From: Dryas octopetala
Taxonomy: Eukaryota; Streptophyta; Magnoliopsida; Rosales; Rosaceae
Assembly (NCBI GenBank): GCA_963921425.1
Contig: OY992836.1
Span: 20,873,889-20,937,888 of the forward strand
Length of the DNA: 64,000 nucleotides
Direction: 5' to 3'
Part shown: positions 60,324-64,000 of the stretch, in pieces
How positions within the stretch are numbered: position 1 is the stretch's first letter
How the letters are laid out: every line of letters begins with the position of its first letter
Position numbers and translations under genes: made by a program
Notes under the pieces: generated by a model
Seen by the model: only the letters and a program-made list of their open reading frames with translations
Told to the model about the DNA's origin: nothing
Databases searched by the model: none

Positions 60324-60835
60324 GTCTTTTCTTTGATCAGCTTGCAATTAACCAACAACAACAACAACAAACAAAAGAACCCAAAAGAGAACAAGCTAAG
60401 CTCTTGCAAATTGCAACACACACACACACACACACCAAGCCCCAATACCAAAAGCTCTTTCTTCTTTCTCAAACTACTCCTTGCTCTGAAGATGGGTTAT
60501 CTATCACAATACACCTCAATGGGTTACATATATAGATAATAGAGCTAGCCAACAAATTTAGAGAGAGAGAGAGAGAAAGATTCCAAAGAGGAAGAGATGA
60601 GGGAGAGAGAGAGAGTAAGGTAAGGTAAGGTAAGGCAGTATAATGATTAAAAAATTTTTTTTTTAAAAAAGGTGGGTTAGGGAGTGGGCAAGGCAGAGAA
60701 TGCAAGGAATGCTGGGACCGGGAAAGGAAAAGAAAAGTGGGTTTCATGGAAAACCGAGTTTTATTGGACAGAAAATGCGGTTGTAGCCGAAGCTAATTAG
60801 GCTTTTTGGCAGCTGTTAGCTATATATAGGTAGCT
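60324..60835 (-). promoter_or_regulatory. YABBY leader and TATA box
   Basis: A minus-strand TATA box (cctatatata, 60821-60830) lies about 500 bases before the start codon. The leader contains CT-rich runs (minus sense of the GA runs at 60560-60575 and 60601-60615), a (TTACC)n run (ggtaa repeats at 60617-60635) and a (GT)n run (CA on the plus strand, 60418-60435). Confidence 0.45.
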
Positions 60836-61278
60836 ATTAGCTATTTGGGTTTGTTTGGGTTGGGGGATGAGTTAGGGTTTGAACTTTGAACTTTGAAGAG
60901 GTAGCAAATGGCTAGCTAAGCTAGGTGTGGGTGTAGGAGATTAAATTATTAATTAGATGCTGCCATCCAGGTAGCTAGAGAAGTTTTGGCTCCATTACCC
61001 AATCTGTCCACCTGAAATGGTAACTATTTATGATCAAATGAGTGTGACCACTCCCTCCTCCCCCTCCTGCTACGCCACACCGGATCAGGGGGTGCAAATT
61101 TTATATTTTAGTATAATATATACATTCTTAATGAATTAATAAATATATATTCTTAATCCGTTAATAGTTCTCAATACGTCTCCGCACGTGTGACGTCATT
61201 TAAGCCTAACACGTGGACAATTTATATTAGATACGTGGAAGCACGTATGGCCGTTAGACGCATCACATGGATAACCTG

Positions 61279-61402
61279 TTCTGATACCATGAAAAAATTT
61301 AGACATTCATCCCAAAACTAATCGGCAATTAGAGAAGTAGCTCAAACCCTTATAAGCCACTAATAAGGCCCTCACATCTTCAATGTGTGATTTCTCTCAA
61401 CA
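61279..61402 (-). mobile_element. Second LTR plus primer-site remnant
   Basis: On the minus strand the unit starts TGTTGAGAGAAATCACACAT and ends TTTTTTCA (61290-61402). It is followed by TGGTATCAGAA, a primer site with one change. It shares layout and many words (cccaaaactaat, cttataag) with the remnant at 38058-38199, so both belong to one family. Confidence 0.55.
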
Positions 61403-62209
61403 GGATAATGTATTTATATCCATAATTAATATCCATGCCTATATACATTCATATTGCATGTCTCATGAGTATCATGATATATCTTTTTTTTTTTTTTCAA
61501 ATTGAAAATAATGTTATATATATTCATTCTCGTTCGGCTCTTGGAATCACATCCAGCAGCGGTTGGAACAGCTCGCAAAATCCAACCATAGATATTCATG
61601 TTTCATATATAGATATGTAACGTGTGATCGAATAGTGTAGTTGATATATTGCATAGCAGCTTCCTCGTGATCAAGTCCTAAAAAATAAAGAAAATATATA
61701 TGAACAAACACACAAAAATTCCAAGTACGTGTTTGAATTCTTTTAATTAATTTTGTGTCTTTTACAAGTAATTAAAAGCTAGTTTTTTTTTCCTCTTTTT
61801 GCAAATTTGGGAATATGTAGTACAATGTCATGATTTTATGTGTCTTTTGCATCAAGAAACACAAACCTTACTGCACTTATTCCAGAGAATAATTCTTAAG
61901 GATCATGATACCCGAAACCAGATTGACCCATATATATATTATTAATAAAGTCAACTGGAATATATTTGCCTAGTTAGGCCCTGGTAGCAAGATGGCTATT
62001 TGTAATTTTGAATTATTATATAAATAAATATTTATATATCAAGGATCTAATACATATATCTTTACTGATGCCTCTAAGACCTTCTCTATTGTATAAGGAT
62101 TATTGACATTTGAAATATCTATGTAAATATGGTTTGTGTATTTTTATGCTCACCAAGAAAATATATTAGTATATAAAACATACTTCATATTCGAGATCAA
62201 GTAGACATC

Positions 62210-62211
<2 letters not shown>

Positions 62212-62241
<30 letters not shown>
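62212..62241. repeat. (AT)n microsatellite
   Basis: About 15 uninterrupted AT units. Confidence 0.9.
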
Positions 62242-62244
<3 letters not shown>

Positions 62245-63219
62245 ATTACTATGTTGATATTACGTCCTGCTAATAGATAGATACTTTGGTCAGTACTCTT
62301 CCTTATTCCAGACCATAATTATATGCCTTCCTTTTTTTGGTACAAACCTTAAGCCTTCTTTATAACCGAATTAGACATCTTCAATGTAACGTTAGGATGC
62401 ACAAATACATACACATGACAAACACTATACTTTACTTTCACATTAATATGAGGATTCTATTAATATGTAATGAATTTTAGATGCATACTGTAAAAGGGAA
62501 ATATGTTCCAGATCTTCTGTCTTTTTTTTCATCTTTTAACCTTCTGTTTATTTATTCTCTATTTGTTTATATTTGATTTTTAATTTTACTCATATATTTA
62601 TTATCTAAGAGTAAGGAGTAAAATATAAAATAAATTCATACTGAGTAAAATTACACAAACCTTTGAATTAAAATTACACAATTAAGATTTAAATAAGTAA
62701 AAAAAAAAAAACAGATAATTCAGTACGAAATAAGATATTTAACGAACGGATGCGAAAACTACTACATAAGTGAGAAGTTTCTACTCTATATTATTTTGTA
62801 CAAATATATTTTTACTATATGAAGCCTTTTCCTTTACTCCCATTTAGTTGTATTATTATGTCAACGAAGTGGACAAAAGAAAATAAAGCCATAAGAAAAA
62901 AAGGACATGGGAGAAAATGATAGAATCGAAACATTATTAGGATCCCTTCATTTGTCGATTTGGCGCCCGACGTGATAAAGCACTGTGCAGTGGCTGTTTG
63001 GCTTGGGTCCTTTTCCATGTCTCGTGTAATAAATAGTCATGAAGCATTTCGCATTTTGCCCCCTTTTTTATTTGAGAGCCCACATACCCTACCTTTTTTT
63101 TTTAATCTAAAAGGGCTTATGTGTATATAGTCATTTTAATTATTCATGTGTATCTTCATTTAATTATTTTCTTAATGTTCCACTATACAATATTTTGTCT
63201 TTGGAAGGCATCTATACAA

Positions 63220-63241
63220 ATATATATATATATATATATAT
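63220..63241. repeat. (AT)n microsatellite
   Basis: About 11 uninterrupted AT units in the gene-free DNA just before the TRIM element. Confidence 0.85.
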
Positions 63242-63354
63242 ACAAAAATCCTCTAAAACTAACTAATACAAATCTAACCACCCTTTTTGGCCCATTGTAC
63301 AATGTAATCTCAAAATCTGAACCATTTATTTTTTAGGCCCTACTTCAAAGATCA

Positions 63355-63807
63355 TGAACATAGAAGGTTTAGGTTTAGGGTTTTAATATAATTTCTGCTT
63401 AATTCATTAAGACCACAAAGTGTGGTTTATATACATGGGCCTATAACTAAAATACAGGAAGTAATAAAACACCTAATTACTTCTAATAATTACACAATAA
63501 TCACATGGGTTGACTTACGCCAACACTTCCCCTCAAGTTGGTGCATATATATTGCACATGCCCAACTTGTCTAGTGAGTCCAAAAACACCCTATTTGCTA
63601 CGACCTTGGTCAACACATGCTCTGATACCATGAACAAAGAAGGTTTAGGTTTAGGTTTAGGGTTTTAATATAATTTCTGCTTAATTCATTAAGACCACAA
63701 AGTGTTGTTTATATACATGGGCCTATAACTAAAATACAGGAAGTAATAAAACACTTAATTACTTCTAATAATTACACAATAATCACATGGGTTGACTCAC
63801 GCCAACA
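63355..63807 (-). mobile_element. Complete TRIM retroelement (453 bp)
   Basis: Two direct LTRs, 63355-63525 (171 bases) and 63631-63807 (177 bases), flank a 105-base interior. On the minus strand each LTR starts TGTTGGCG and ends TTCA. A primer-binding site TGGTATCAGAGC (63619-63630), fitting initiator Met tRNA, touches the 5' LTR. A purine tract (cttgaggggaag) touches the 3' LTR. The 5-bp sequence gatca stands outside both ends (63350-63354 and 63808-63812). The LTRs differ by one 6-base unit (a telomere-like tttagg repeat) and four substitutions, so insertion was recent. It encodes no protein. Confidence 0.92.
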
Positions 63808-63812
63808 GATCA

Positions 63813-64000
63813 TTCATGTAAAAAATCTCTAAAATCAGAAGTCATTTAGCCATTTGATTATAATAACAACTATTTCTATGCTTTTATCGAAAATACTGAT
63901 CGTCTATTTATTTAATCTCAATTAGATGACTACATGATTTTCGATTTAGTTGATTTTTTGCAATAATGATCTTTGAAGTATAGCCTAAATAATTGATGTT
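63813..64000. other. Window end, nothing recognised
   Basis: AT-rich DNA without a supported gene or element. Confidence 0.4.

Larger units (their letters stand above)
60836..63354. other. Gene-free AT-rich DNA
   Basis: No gene was recognised. Contents are the upstream region of the YABBY gene, the LTR remnant at 61279-61402 and AT microsatellites at 62212-62241 and 63220-63241. Confidence 0.45.

Overview
This window is nuclear DNA of a flowering plant, almost certainly a eudicot. Genes are split by short introns with GT-AG (and two apparent GC-AG) borders, the intergenic DNA is AT-rich, and microsatellites, MITEs and miniature LTR elements are frequent. The gene families are plant-specific: EBF, EPFL, SOS2/CIPK24, YABBY, NUP82-like and DUF295. 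Protein style and repeat content would fit Rosaceae such as Prunus, but that is an impression and was not tested. Gene names rest on motifs and on family members I remember; no database was searched.

Layout. 0.6-3 kb (+): a DUF4050 protein. 3.2-12.2 kb: gene-poor, with three terminal-inverted-repeat elements (one carrying a G-rich 33-bp minisatellite) and a degenerate tandem array. 13.0-15.7 kb (+): an EIN3-binding F-box protein (EBF1/2 type). 18.4-19.0 kb (+): an EPFL cysteine-rich peptide precursor. 19.8-24.4 kb (-): a 14-exon CIPK24/SOS2 kinase, reconstructed to 446 residues. 26.5-27.3 kb (+): a small DnaJ-type zinc-finger protein. 27.4-31.7 kb: a patchwork of broken gene pieces (PPR, FKBP12-like, SNU13/NHP2L1-like, PPR) arranged as nested inverted repeats. 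32.7-34.3 kb (-): a DUF295 protein. 34.4-40 kb: gene-free, holding a tRNA-SINE-like inverted pair, a Mutator-like MITE with a perfect 9-bp target duplication and an LTR remnant. 40.2-41.7 kb (+): a TPR-like protein. 42.5-44.2 kb (+): an intronless Sec14/PITP (SFH-type) gene that looks like a retrocopy. 44.9-46.3 kb (-): an equilibrative nucleoside transporter. 48.5-52.7 kb (+): a NUP82/NUP136-like nuclear-basket protein. 57.2-60.3 kb (-): a YABBY5-like transcription factor. 60.9-64 kb: gene-free, with a second LTR remnant and one complete TRIM element (63355-63807).

The genes do not form a pathway or operon. They cover separate roles: ethylene signal turnover, salt tolerance, peptide signalling, phosphoinositide and nucleoside transport, nuclear pore function and leaf polarity. 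The most unusual parts are the 27.4-31.7 kb patchwork of captured fragments, a triplicated splice acceptor in the SOS2 gene that could add 20 residues in frame, the intronless Sec14 gene, and several elements whose borders can be placed to the base.
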